A program made the position numbers and the translations under genes. Source: Apostichopus leukothele (taxonomy: Eukaryota; Echinodermata; Holothuroidea; Aspidochirotida; Stichopodidae). From it: 24,505 nucleotides of DNA. The stretch lies in the NCBI GenBank assembly GCA_010014835.2, contig JAAAKB020013164.1:1-24505 (forward strand). The letters are read 5' to 3'. Shown piece by piece: positions 9,018 to 17,845 of this stretch; the stretch's first letter is position 1; each line of letters starts with the position of its first letter. The notes beneath the pieces were generated by a model that saw only the letters and a program-made list of their open reading frames with translations, was not told the origin of the DNA and did no database searches.

Positions 9018-12000
9018 GTAGGCTAAGCACAGTTTGCAGTAGCGGATTCACGATAGAGGTGCAATCTCACATGTATATTATTATTTATTATAGGCCTAAT
9101 CCACATTAGGCATATATACGGTCATCAGTGTTCACCCCAATTTAAGCATGGTTAATTTATCAATAGAATGTGAACACTTTAACCGTTCAAAGTATTCCAA
9201 GATATTGAGCAATTAACTTCCTGATCTGATCAAATACATTACATTGAGATATTCAGATATGTAGTGGGCCTATGTAAACATTATGCCGGTAGGCCTAACC
9301 CCAAAAGTAAAGAAAGTGCTCAACTTTCCTGTAACTAGGCATACAGTCAGTATACCACGTGGTATGTACATACAGATATTTTTACAGTCTACCAAGTAAG
9401 CACTAAAGCTTTTCTTTTGTTTCTGACAATTGTGTTTGTAGCTCCTACCTAAAATGCTTTTTGCAAATTACAGTTCAATGGGCATGCATGACTATATTTC
9501 TTTGAACATGTAGTATGTCCAACATTACAGCCCTGGTTCTTGGATAAGAGATCTACTGCATCATTTGGCATGTTTGTTTTATACCCTAGTCATTACACAT
9601 TACTATTGGTAACTTCACAAGTTGATTAAGAAAAGTTAGCTAATACCACTAAGCTTTGAAAATAAAGGTTAGAGAGGCAATGGTAAAGAACAATTCATAC
9701 ACAATGATGTGTAGTATGAAGTTTTAGAAATATTCCTCCTAGATTTTTATAAAACCTGGGCAAAATGATGGCATATACTGAATTTGCTAATCTCTATGCA
9801 ACAACTTAATGTTTTACCTTTCTTTTGATACATTTTAGAGTGCAACCCAAACTGACATAAGGAGAGCATACCGCCGTTTGTCACTGCAATATCATCCCGA
9901 CAAAAACAAAGAAGAAGGGGCTGAAGAAACATTCAGGAAGGTAATGCAGCCATATGTGAAAAAAGAAGACTTGTCAGTTTTTTTTTTAGTTATGTGAAAG
10001 GCCATTCTCTTAAAGTACTAAATATTATAAACGAAACATTACTGAACAAACATTTTTTATACATAGTGATGATACCAGTTGCGTTTGGGAAACACATGCT
10101 GCAGGATGAATCAATCAGTCAAATAATTTCTCAGAAAATGCTCAGTTATTTCTTTCTTTTTCCTTTACCTGTTTTGTTAAAGTTAGTTGCAGTTGCAGAA
10201 GTCTTGCGAGATGAAGACACACGAAAAAGGTTTGTAACTTTAGAACAAAATTACAAACAAAGTCAAAGGATACATAATATTTGCCTCTTGTAATATTAGC
10301 TATTTGCCTATTTTTATTTATTTGATTTTGCAGTTGAAAAATGAAATAATTAAAAGAAAAGAAGCCTCCCCACCCCTCCTCCACCCAACTTATTCCTGTT
10401 TACTTCTCTGATTCCTCCATTATCTGCATTTTTTGGGATCCAAGCATTTATTTTAATTATGAAAAGAATTTTAAGGTTAAAACAATTTGGGGCCATTATA
10501 TTATTACTTGGGTTGCATTGTTTCAGCAAGGAAGACAATGGTTCAACAATACAACATTTACCTAGACAGATCATTGAGAAAACAATATATCAGTGGAATA
10601 TTTGGTGTGAAGACGTCTAGAATAGTTGAATGTTAACAAACTATTTCATAAATTTTATAAAGTTCTAGAGCTATTCATTGTTATAACTATTATAAACTTT
10701 CCCTGTTGCATTTTCTTATTATCTAGATATGATGATATTCTTATCCACGGTTTACCTGACTGGAGGCAGCCGGTCTTTTACTATCGAAGGGTCCGTAAGA
10801 TGGGACTGTTGGAAGCAGGGACCCTCCTTTCCATCATCTTGACCGTTGGTCATTATATAGTAATGTGGTCAATGTACTGGGAGAGAAAGTTTGAATTGGT
10901 AAGTGAGAAAAGTGAAATATGTACCAGTCCCCCCGCCCCCCACCCCCTGGTTCCTTCTGCTCTCTCCCATGATTTCCTATCAATTGCCTCGTGTCATTTC
11001 TCAATGAATGATCCACGATTGATTGACTGCAAGCATCGTGGTGAAATTATCATTCATTTTCTGCCATATGATTTTGCGATTTGTTCATGTGAAGCCGATT
11101 TGGTTTGTACAGTTGATTTTTGGTACAAGAGAGTAAACTTTAAGACATGATGTGTGATCCCATAGATGCAAATTTACAAAATAAAACATTTATTGTTCCT
11201 ACCAAAATTTTCAAATGGAATTTTCTACATTAAAATAGGTTGGGACATTGTATGAATATGCCACATGCACCTGCTATTATTACTTTAGGTAAATTTGCAA
11301 ATCCTGCATAATTCAATGTTGACACGATAGCAAGTAAAAATTAAGCAAAGTGAAATATTTTTGATCAATGCACCTACTTTGACATACATGGCTGTTTGTT
11401 TCGAGTTCACATTTTGGGTCATAACTTAAACCTATCAATATCTTGAAATAGAAAGGTAGGAATTTGATTGCTAATTTTAGTAGGCTAATTTCATAATGTT
11501 TCTCTTATAGATCTGTCAAAACGTATATATTTACCTCTAACATAATCCATTGTCAGACTCCTTTTTTCAATTCTTTGAAGATATGCAAATGACAAAGAAA
11601 CGATATGTTTGTGGATGAAAGCCTTTCAGACATTTATTTTTTTTTTAGCATGGATAGCTTATGCAGGTGCATTTCCAGTCTGTCACCATAATTTGATCTA
11701 CTTTCCACAAACCTAGTTTTATACTCTATGCCTTTATGAGAAAGGGATATAAGTATTGTTATAATTCATATGTACTCTGCTTTACTTTCTAATCAGGAAT
11801 CACTAATCAAGCCCAAAAAGGAGAAAAGGAATAAGAAAGTCTCAAAACTGTCCGAGGATCCTAAACCCGATGCATATGCGATGCTAGAGGACCAGTCGTT
11901 TCTCCCAAAACCTCAAATCACCGACAGTCTCCCATTTAAGTGCTACAGATTGTCGAAGGCGAGCGTTTTCTTGCTGGTCGTGTTAGTCAAGAATCTTCTC

Positions 12001-15000
12001 GGGACCGTCAAGGAAAAAATGGAGGAGAAACCGGAGGAGGAGTTAGTCCCGTCTAGTGAGAGCGAGGAAGAAGAAGAGGCTGATCGTAAACCGAGAGTGA
12101 GACAGAAGTTTAATCCCGCTCTTTATGAATACGACCGTAATGTGTCTTTGGATCATCTGGATGCATTGAAAGTCGTCCCGGAGGAATTGAGAAACAGACA
12201 AGAATCGACGGCACCCAAAGAGAACAAGGTACGAACGGATGCGGTTCCTTGTCCGGTGAAACGTTTTTTTTTACATTTTTACGATTTTGCAGCAGGGAAT
12301 GATGGTAAAGTTTGAATTCTGCATTTTCCCTCATTTACAGAATGACATCTGGACACAAGAGGAAGTCAAACTACTCATCAAATCTATTGCCAAATATCCC
12401 GGAGGAACAACAGACAGATGGGACAAGATAGCGGCCGAAGTGGACAGACCAGTCAATGTGGTAAGAAATGATGGACAGATGGTGTAAGATAGGAAGTGGT
12501 TAGACTAGTCACAGACTGTAATAAATATCTACCCCTTCCTCCCTCCCCCCCCCCTCAAATAAAGGGGAATGAACTGTTGAAAAAGACACAGCTGGAGTAA
12601 GTAGACTGCTGGATCAGTCAATACTAAAAGATCAGTAGACAGATGGGATAAGATAGTAAAAAATTCTCTGCTATAAAAAACACAGGTGGGGAAAACAACT
12701 TAAGTAGGTAAACCAGTCACTCAGATAACAGCAATAGACAGATGGGAAGCCAATAGAAACAGCCTTTTTTATAATGGCATAAGTTGGAAGTGTTTATAAT
12801 AACTTCTTGAGTTTATATTCAACATTTAGTAATATTTAATGACGATAAATCTCGCGTAACATCAAAAGAAAGGCCCTGATAGAGTTAAATGGAGCAAGAT
12901 GGAAAAGGAATCACGAATGTAAAACACGTGGAGAACAAATTTACTATAAGAGAAATAGTCAAACAGATAATCAGATAATAAAAGTAAGAAAAGGGTTGTG
13001 ATTACATTGGCAAAGAAAGAATTTATTTCTGTACAGTTTAATGCTTTAATACTCTTTCCTAAGTTGTACATTTATTCTCTCCAGGTTACAAGGAAAGCCA
13101 AAGAAATAAAAACAAAAGGCTATGCTACCGCTGTGGATGCCAGTATACAAGGTTTGATTGTACACTATAAATCTATCATTATGAGAGTTGTAAGTTGTAA
13201 TGGGGACATCACATATGATGTAATAACTGCTTACTTTGTCAACCTCACCATCACCTCCAGTATCTGTTTTGTTAATATTTGCTTGTACTTGATTTTAAAT
13301 TAATAGATCTAGAAGTATAAAAGTGTAAAGATGGAAATGTCCAAGATAAGTTCTTCTACAAAGAAACTAAGGGATAAGGTTAAATGAGAAGGGATATAAA
13401 TGGTTCATATTATGGAACTTATGGGAAGACTGTAGACTTGTGTGTAGCTACTGTCATTGATAAGAGAGAGGAGATAGCCTGAAAGGATCCATTTCACCTG
13501 CAATGCACCAACATATGTATGTAACACAATGGGATCCCATGTAGGTCAAGAACAATACATCTATCATGAAATCAGGTTATCGTCAGTTATAAGAGTGGAT
13601 TTATGCACACAGGGTAGGTCACAGTTAACATGTGCTAACATATATACATAGTACATTATGATATCATGGGCACCAAAAACAATACTTCCATTGTTATTTT
13701 ATGATTTTATGATTGACGACCTACATCATGTTGTAAGCTGGTGAGGATTGACATGTAAATGTTAGGACTTGTCTATCTTGATAATGGAACATATAAAATG
13801 GCTTTGTATTAAAGGACCGGGGATGTCATAAAAACAATATTTCCATTGTTCTATTGTGATAGAAGGCTACCATCAATGTTGTAAGCTGGTGAGGTTGGCA
13901 TGTAAATGTTAGGACTTGTCTATCTTGATAATAGAACATTTTACATGGCTTTGTCACAAACTGGGTTGTGATAAAAAAAAATTAAAAAACGATACTTTTA
14001 TTCTTATTTTGTGATAGAAGACTCCTATCCTGCATTGATTTATGTCAACAAATTACATCAGAATTTGTCTATGCTAATAATGAAAAGTTTCACACACTTT
14101 TTTTACTACTGCTTCATTTTACTATGCAATTGTAACCCAGTCTTGAAATATCGGACTTCCTATAGGTAGGAACCCCCGAATTTTGGTGGAATTTACTCAC
14201 CATTCATTTCTCTTTTGATCTGTCAAAAAGGTATAACCGGTGGAGTAAGTCACACCGTCATAAATAAACAAACTGGAGAAGGAGACACGGATTGTATTTC
14301 AATAGCTTCCACTCCACTAGGAGATCAACCAATCACATCGCAGGTAGCTTCCTACGACTACTTTGAAGAAGAAGAAGATGAAAGTACGAACAAAAAGAGG
14401 AAAAGGAAGAACAAATCATCAAGAAATCTTCCTAGAACAGAAATGATTGTTAGCAATCAGGAGGAGGAAGAGGCAGAGGAAGTCGATGCTAGTCAAGATA
14501 AAAATATAAAGAATGTTGAGGAGTTAGTGTTTGATGGGGTGGAGTCATGTAGCTGGACTCAGAGACAACAGAAGGTCCTGGAGAAAGCCCTACAAGTGTA
14601 CCCCAAAGGCACCCCCGAAAGGTGGGACAAGATAGCGTCATCTGTACCTGGCAAAAAGAAGGTATGCGAGAATGATTCAGTTTTCACATTTTATGATCTG
14701 ATTTTGTTTGAAAATTGTGCACAAAAATTAACTAAACTAAAACTGCAAAAGGTGCATTAAATGTAACACTGTGAATGAGTTTATGAATTGGTATTCATGA
14801 CTGTCTTTCTTAATTTGATGCAAAGATGATTTTAGAAAGGATAATTTTGGTTGAGTTTTTTTTTGTTTTTTTGAAATAGTTATTTGTATGTTTTTGTATT
14901 CCCCTTCTGTTTTCTATGCAGTTCTGTGTTTTGAAGGGATTTTATGGTGATTTGAACTGTACAATAAGGTATTATACGGTAACAATCTTTGAAGTGAACA

Positions 15001-15271
15001 TAATTGGTCTCAGTAGGAAAACCTTAAAGTTCCTCTGTAGAATGTAATTTTGTGGGTTCCAACCTCACTTTGGTGTTTAAGACCCACATACCCCACTTTC
15101 AACTCACAACTTCCTCTTGCCCACTTCCAGGCATATTTCAGAGACTGAACTCTTTCCATAATCTTGTGTCAATTTTCCTCTATTCTATTCGTTGTATAGG
15201 AGGAATGCATCGTAAGATATAAAGAACTGGTGGAAATTGTACGAAGGAAGAAGCAAGCATCGGAGAAATGA
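8814..15271 (+). CDS. DNAJC1: DNAJC1 (ERdj1/MTJ1), ER membrane J-domain protein with two SANT domains, complete
   Basis: DNAJC1 is an ER membrane co-chaperone. Its lumenal J domain stimulates BiP, and its cytosolic part carries two SANT domains. Nine exons join in frame: 8814-9017, 9839-9940, 10183-10229, 10727-10898, 11797-12228, 12341-12460, 13085-13151, 14231-14661 and 15200-15271 (548 codons plus TGA; the vertebrate protein is about 554). Order: hydrophobic signal peptide ~23-42; ELFDLVEEV ~48-56; J domain ~57-120 with HPD at 87-89; [15 protein letters not shown] ~129-143; transmembrane segment ~145-167; a second hydrophobic stretch ~230-244; acidic SESEEEEE ~263-269; SANT1 ~320-376; acidic and KKRKRK linker; SANT2 ~488-544. 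The ATG at 8814 starts the only signal peptide-encoding frame. The exon 7/8 boundaries are the least certain part because an alternative in-phase pair exists. Confidence 0.95.
9018..9838 (+). other. DNAJC1 intron 1
   Basis: 821 bp, AT-rich. It carries two further TAGGCCTA palindromes at 9091 and 9290 near its 5' end. I see nothing else. Confidence 0.55.
9839..9940 (+). CDS. DNAJC1: DNAJC1 exon 2 (residues 69-102)
   Basis: This exon is 102 nt, phase 0 to phase 0, with donor GTAATG. It encodes helix II and the catalytic HPD loop: [19 protein letters not shown]. The HPD tripeptide needed to stimulate Hsp70 ATPase is intact. Confidence 0.95.
10183..10229 (+). CDS. DNAJC1: DNAJC1 exon 3 (residues 103-118)
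   Basis: This small exon is 47 nt, phase 0 to phase 2. It encodes [16 protein letters not shown], the J-domain helix III equivalent of LVAIYEVLKDDERRQR. The donor GTTTGT is weak, but the phase and the join to YDDIL in the next exon are exact. Confidence 0.9.
10230..10726 (+). other. DNAJC1 intron 3, no features seen
   Basis: 497 bp, AT-rich apart from a short C-rich patch near 10370. No repeats or coding segments recognised. Confidence 0.5.
10727..10898 (+). CDS. DNAJC1: DNAJC1 exon 4 (residues ~118-175)
   Basis: This exon is 172 nt, phase 2 to phase 0, with donor GTAAGT. It encodes [20 protein letters not shown], then the basic RRVRK and the membrane segment [20 protein letters not shown]. 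It closely matches vertebrate DNAJC1 and is the most diagnostic exon. Confidence 0.95.
10899..11796 (+). other. DNAJC1 intron 4, no features seen
   Basis: 898 bp, with a C-rich patch near 10930 and a T run near 11637. Otherwise unremarkable AT-rich sequence. Confidence 0.5.
11797..12228 (+). CDS. DNAJC1: DNAJC1 exon 5 (residues 176-319)
   Basis: This exon is 432 nt, phase 0 to phase 0, with donor GTACGA. It begins with a lysine-rich stretch after the membrane segment ([14 protein letters not shown]). It then has [20 protein letters not shown], comparable with LLPCKLGIWF in vertebrates, an acidic run, and [20 protein letters not shown]. Its codons are noticeably more GC-rich than the flanking introns. 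Confidence 0.9.
12341..12460 (+). CDS. DNAJC1: DNAJC1 exon 6, SANT1 (residues 320-359)
   Basis: This exon is 120 nt, phase 0 to phase 0, with donor GTAAGA. It encodes [20 protein letters not shown], then [20 protein letters not shown]. The W...W spacing and the GGTxxRWxKIA motif match the first SANT domain of DNAJC1. Fragments of its 3' half recur in the next intron. Confidence 0.93.
12461..13084 (+). repeat. DNAJC1 intron 6 with decayed copies of exon 6 sequence
   Basis: The exon words GACAGATGGGACAAGATAG (from 12413) recur in altered form at 12474, 12638 and 12737. Pieces resembling AAGTGGACAGACCAGTCA occur near 12492-12510, 12597-12621 and 12705-12720. The copy at 12474-12519 aligns to nearly the whole 3' half of the exon with a 6-nt gap. 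A C/T-rich patch lies near 12535-12555. Confidence 0.65.
13085..13151 (+). CDS. DNAJC1: DNAJC1 exon 7 (residues 360-382, short form)
   Basis: This exon is 67 nt, phase 0 to phase 1. It encodes [20 protein letters not shown], the end of SANT1 (VTTKAKQLK in vertebrates). The end at 13151 uses a weak donor GTTTGA but fits the phase of exon 8 at 14231. A stronger donor GTAAGT at 13190 gives a longer exon ending in phase 0. Confidence 0.72.
13152..14230 (+). other. DNAJC1 intron 7
   Basis: 1079 bp if the short exon forms are used. It contains a ~150-bp tandem repeat at 13670-14095. Both its ends carry alternative splice sites (donor at 13190, acceptor ending at 14169). Confidence 0.55.
13670..14095. 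repeat. ~150-bp tandem repeat in DNAJC1 intron 7
   Basis: Two good copies share GTTGTAAGCTGGTGAGG, CATGTAAATGTTAGGACTTG and TCTATCTTGATAAT, with GTAAGCTGG at 13733 and 13881 (148 bp apart). A third, degenerate copy begins with AAAAAACGATACTTT near 13984. Origin unknown; I see no match to the neighbouring exons. Confidence 0.8.
14231..14661 (+). CDS. DNAJC1: DNAJC1 exon 8 (residues ~382-525), acidic linker and start of SANT2
   Basis: This exon is 431 nt, phase 1 to phase 0, after the pyrimidine tract TTCATTTCTCTTTTGATCTG and AAAAG. It encodes a Ser/Thr-rich linker, [11 protein letters not shown], the basic [11 protein letters not shown], a second acidic run, then [20 protein letters not shown] and [18 protein letters not shown]2 is clear. 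An alternative acceptor ending at 14169 keeps the frame only with the longer exon 7. Confidence 0.88.
14662..15199 (+). other. DNAJC1 intron 8, no features seen
   Basis: 538 bp of AT-rich sequence with T runs near 14860-14900. Nothing else recognised. Confidence 0.5.
15200..15271 (+). CDS. DNAJC1: DNAJC1 terminal coding exon 9 (residues 526-548 and stop)
   Basis: 72 nt including TGA, acceptor TTGTATAG. It encodes [20 protein letters not shown], then SEK. This closely matches the family's C-terminus, ending a few residues after the SANT2 helix. It is too short to appear as an independent ORF. Confidence 0.95.
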   Translation, partial: EECIVRYKELVEIVRRKKQASEK

Positions 15272-16178
15272 ACAGTCTTGGAATACAGAGGATTTCAAAA
15301 TATCAACAGGACAAACGATATCAGGCACATTAATTTCTTATTTTTTTTAATATTTTTTTTTTATGATCTATCTCTATTTTTTTCTTCCTGAAACTTTTGG
15401 CTGAACATTTGTTTACTTTTGGCTAATCACAGAGTGCTAATTTGGCCTTAGTTTTTCATAATATTTATTCATTTATATTACATGACTGGAAGAAAAGGAA
15501 GAGTATAGAATAGCGTTATAGTTAGTAATGAAAGAGAGCAAAAATATTAGGATGTCTTAATTTGAAAACCTGTCAGGAATCAATTGTGAATTGTCTAAAT
15601 TTGAAATGTCATATGTTCAAAATAATCGATCAGTTGATGAAATTTTATTTAAATTTATAGAAGCGTACATCACTGTGATATCTATATGCAGTGCATTTAC
15701 ATTACAGATATGGATTTAGGTGTTCAAATAATAACTTTGTCATACTTTCTCCAGGACACGATATCGATGTTTGCATCATCATGTTGACATTAGGGGTTAG
15801 TATCTGTAGAGTATGTTTTATTATGAGTGAGTGAAATTTTGAATACAACTCAGGTGTTGAGTGAAGCTATTTTTGTCCCTATTTAAATTATTCAAGGCCT
15901 TTTCTACAAATTCAGGAATATTTCCCGGGATGCTTGTAACGATCCATGCATTCAAGGAACAGTACATAAATATATATATATATTCAAAGTATCTCTTTCG
16001 AGATCCGGCTTTAGGAATCACAAATGATTTGCGAGTTGGTTAGCATCATGTTTGATCTCTTGAGTAAGGCAAAATATGTCACCAAAAACAGAACTAGTAT
16101 TGTTCGATATAGGTGACAAACGCCTACAGTGGAATTACGACCTTCCTTACCGGTTTAGAACCTCTGGGCATGCAGTCG
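15272..16178 (+). other. DNAJC1 3' UTR / 3' flank
   Basis: AT-rich sequence with long T runs and a (TA)n tract at about 15970-15982. I found no AATAAA on the plus strand close to the stop. The first clear one I noted is at 16794-16799, after the tRNA-like element, so the 3' end cannot be placed. Confidence 0.45.
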
Positions 16179-16250
16179 GCGTCCGTGGCCTGGTTGGTTG
16201 GGGTGTCCGCGTACAAAGCGGGAGGCCCGGGTTCGGGTCCCGGTGGAGGC
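16179..16250 (+). repeat. tRNA-like sequence, probable head of a tRNA-derived SINE
   Basis: The 72 nt can be folded as a tRNA. The acceptor arm GCGTCCG/TGGAGGC has one mismatch and one wobble; the D arm GCCT/GGGT has wobbles. The anticodon stem TCCGC/GCGGG has loop GTACAAA, and the T arm CCGGG/CCCGG is perfect with loop TTCGGGT. Box A-like TGGCCTGGTTGG and box B-like GGGTTCGGGTCC are in place, and a TTTTT pol III stop follows at about 16258. The mismatch, the odd ACA anticodon and the downstream simple-repeat tail favour a SINE over a working tRNA gene. Confidence 0.6.
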
Positions 16251-16325
16251 TGGAAGATTTTTCACTGTTCTTGATTTTCCAACTCATTACGATTTTCATT
16301 TATATATATATATATGTGTGTGTCG
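16251..16325 (+). repeat. Candidate SINE body and (TA)n(TG)n tail
   Basis: The tRNA-like head continues through a T-rich stretch (TTTTTCACTGTTCTTGATTT) and ends in TATATATATATATGTGTGTGT near 16301-16323, a tail type common in tRNA-derived SINEs. I could not identify target-site duplications, so the element's limits are uncertain. Confidence 0.4.
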
Positions 16326-17643
16326 ACATATCCTTAATCATGGAATGGTATGTGAAATCCGGATACTATCCACAAAGATGGGGACACCTGGTCACCATTA
16401 TCTTTTGTCTACCAATGATGTATGCCGCATATGCAACACAAGTAACACCCTCTTTAATATTCCAAAATAGTAATTGCAGATTTACTCACCGATTGGAAAC
16501 AGAAAGCAGTTTATTTTTTTGTATTGTAGCAGTTTAATATATGAAGATGAGCTCAAGTATGCTTTATAGTGCAACAAATGGCTTTGTTGATATTAGGTGC
16601 AATTTTATTTATTTGTTTTCATTGTTTCTGGGTTCCTGCCTTTCAGGAAACTATAATTCCATCCGAGTAATTTTCTCGTCGTTTTATGAACGTTTTCTTT
16701 GGTGATTGCTATAGTCACTTGGTACAAGGCAAGGCGACATTTATACAGGTGTAGACAACATCTACATTTGCATTGTAAATTCTCTCACCATGAAATAAAC
16801 TTGAACAGGATTATAAATTCATATTCTTCATTGGCTAGTATCATCATGAATAATTTTAATCGTGTAAAGGCCTGTTACTTATCAACATAGCCTAGACCAG
16901 GGCTTCCGAATTAACTTTCTACGAGTGCCAGTGAGAAACATTGGTCCGGGTTGAGTGCCTGGATGGTGCAATGTGCAGGGTAGGCCATTAGAGTGCTCAA
17001 GTCTACGGCCATGTGGTCCTGCAAAACCTGATAAGTTGAATATTATGAGACAAAAAATTCTCTTACATACCAGATTGAAGTCTTTCACAAGCCATATCTG
17101 TCCTGTTGGTTGCCTAATACATAGCAGTTGTACCTAGCCTGATTTGCATATAATGATCTGGACAGAGATTGCTATTGATCTACCCTGCTGCAACTAATTA
17201 CAAGTAAAACCATTGCTCCTTAATTGGGTGAGCTAAAATACTTGATATGTTTCATACAGGATACTGTAGTGTTTAGATTTAAGTTTAGCAAGTCTGGCCG
17301 GTTGCTGAATGTGGTTATGGAACACAAGGCTTCAGTTGAGTAAAGTTAATCCCCGTTTTTTTTTTTGGTTAAATGTTTGGGTCGACAGGTCAGTGGCTCG
17401 AAGAAATTATTGAAGGTCAAAAGTATGTTTATGCTGTGGTTGTTTTATACTTATTTCAATGAAAACTATCACAACATTGTAATATTTTTAATGAAGTGAG
17501 GCTAACATGGTACCAGATTTCCCTGCGAGTTAGTTTGGTTGTTTTGCTATACTCTTGCAGCAGGAAGGTAGGACCAGGTATCACCAATCAATTGCCAGGA
17601 AATCAATTACCAGGAAGGTAGCAGCAATCAGCTGTTTATAGTG
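16326..17643. other. Intergenic, no gene recognised
   Basis: AT-rich flank. A slightly more GC-rich patch lies at about 16888-17160, which may be an old repeat fragment, and short CAGGAAGGTAG repeats lie near 17563-17625. A plus-strand AATAAA at 16794-16799 is a possible distal DNAJC1 polyadenylation signal. Confidence 0.4.
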
Positions 17644-17845
17644 TATGTCTATACAAGTGTAATAAACATATGCACAGTATTGAACATAAATCACTGTAGT
17701 TGACAGGAAATATGTCTATACAAGTGTAATAGACATATGCACAGTATTGAACATAAATCACTGTAGTTAACAGTAAATATGTCTATACAAGTGTAATAGA
17801 CATATGCACAGTATTAAACAAGTCCCTGTAGTAGACAGGAAATGT
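17644..17845. repeat. 67-bp tandem repeat with embedded hairpin, 3 copies
   Basis: TATGTCTATACAAGTG begins at 17644, 17711 and 17778, exactly 67 bp apart, followed in each unit by CATATGCACAGTATT and, more loosely, CTGTAGT-GACAG. Copies 2 and 3 contain the perfect inverted repeat ATATGTCTAT/ATAGACATAT around a 9-nt loop (17710-17738 and 17777-17805). Confidence 0.92.

Noticed and set aside
10626-11150. 174-codon plus-strand frame as a separate gene
   Set aside because: It is DNAJC1 exon 4 with flanking intron read through; the splice sites at 10727 and 10898 define the real coding part.
16179-16250. Functional tRNA gene with anticodon ACA
   Set aside because: There is an acceptor-stem mismatch, a D arm that depends on wobble pairs, an unusual anticodon and a simple-repeat tail; a SINE head is more likely.
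16888-17160. Possible end of a hAT-type transposon (ACCAGGGCTTCCGAATTAAC)
   Set aside because: The start resembles a terminal repeat, but I found no matching inverted end, no clear 8-bp target duplication and no transposase.
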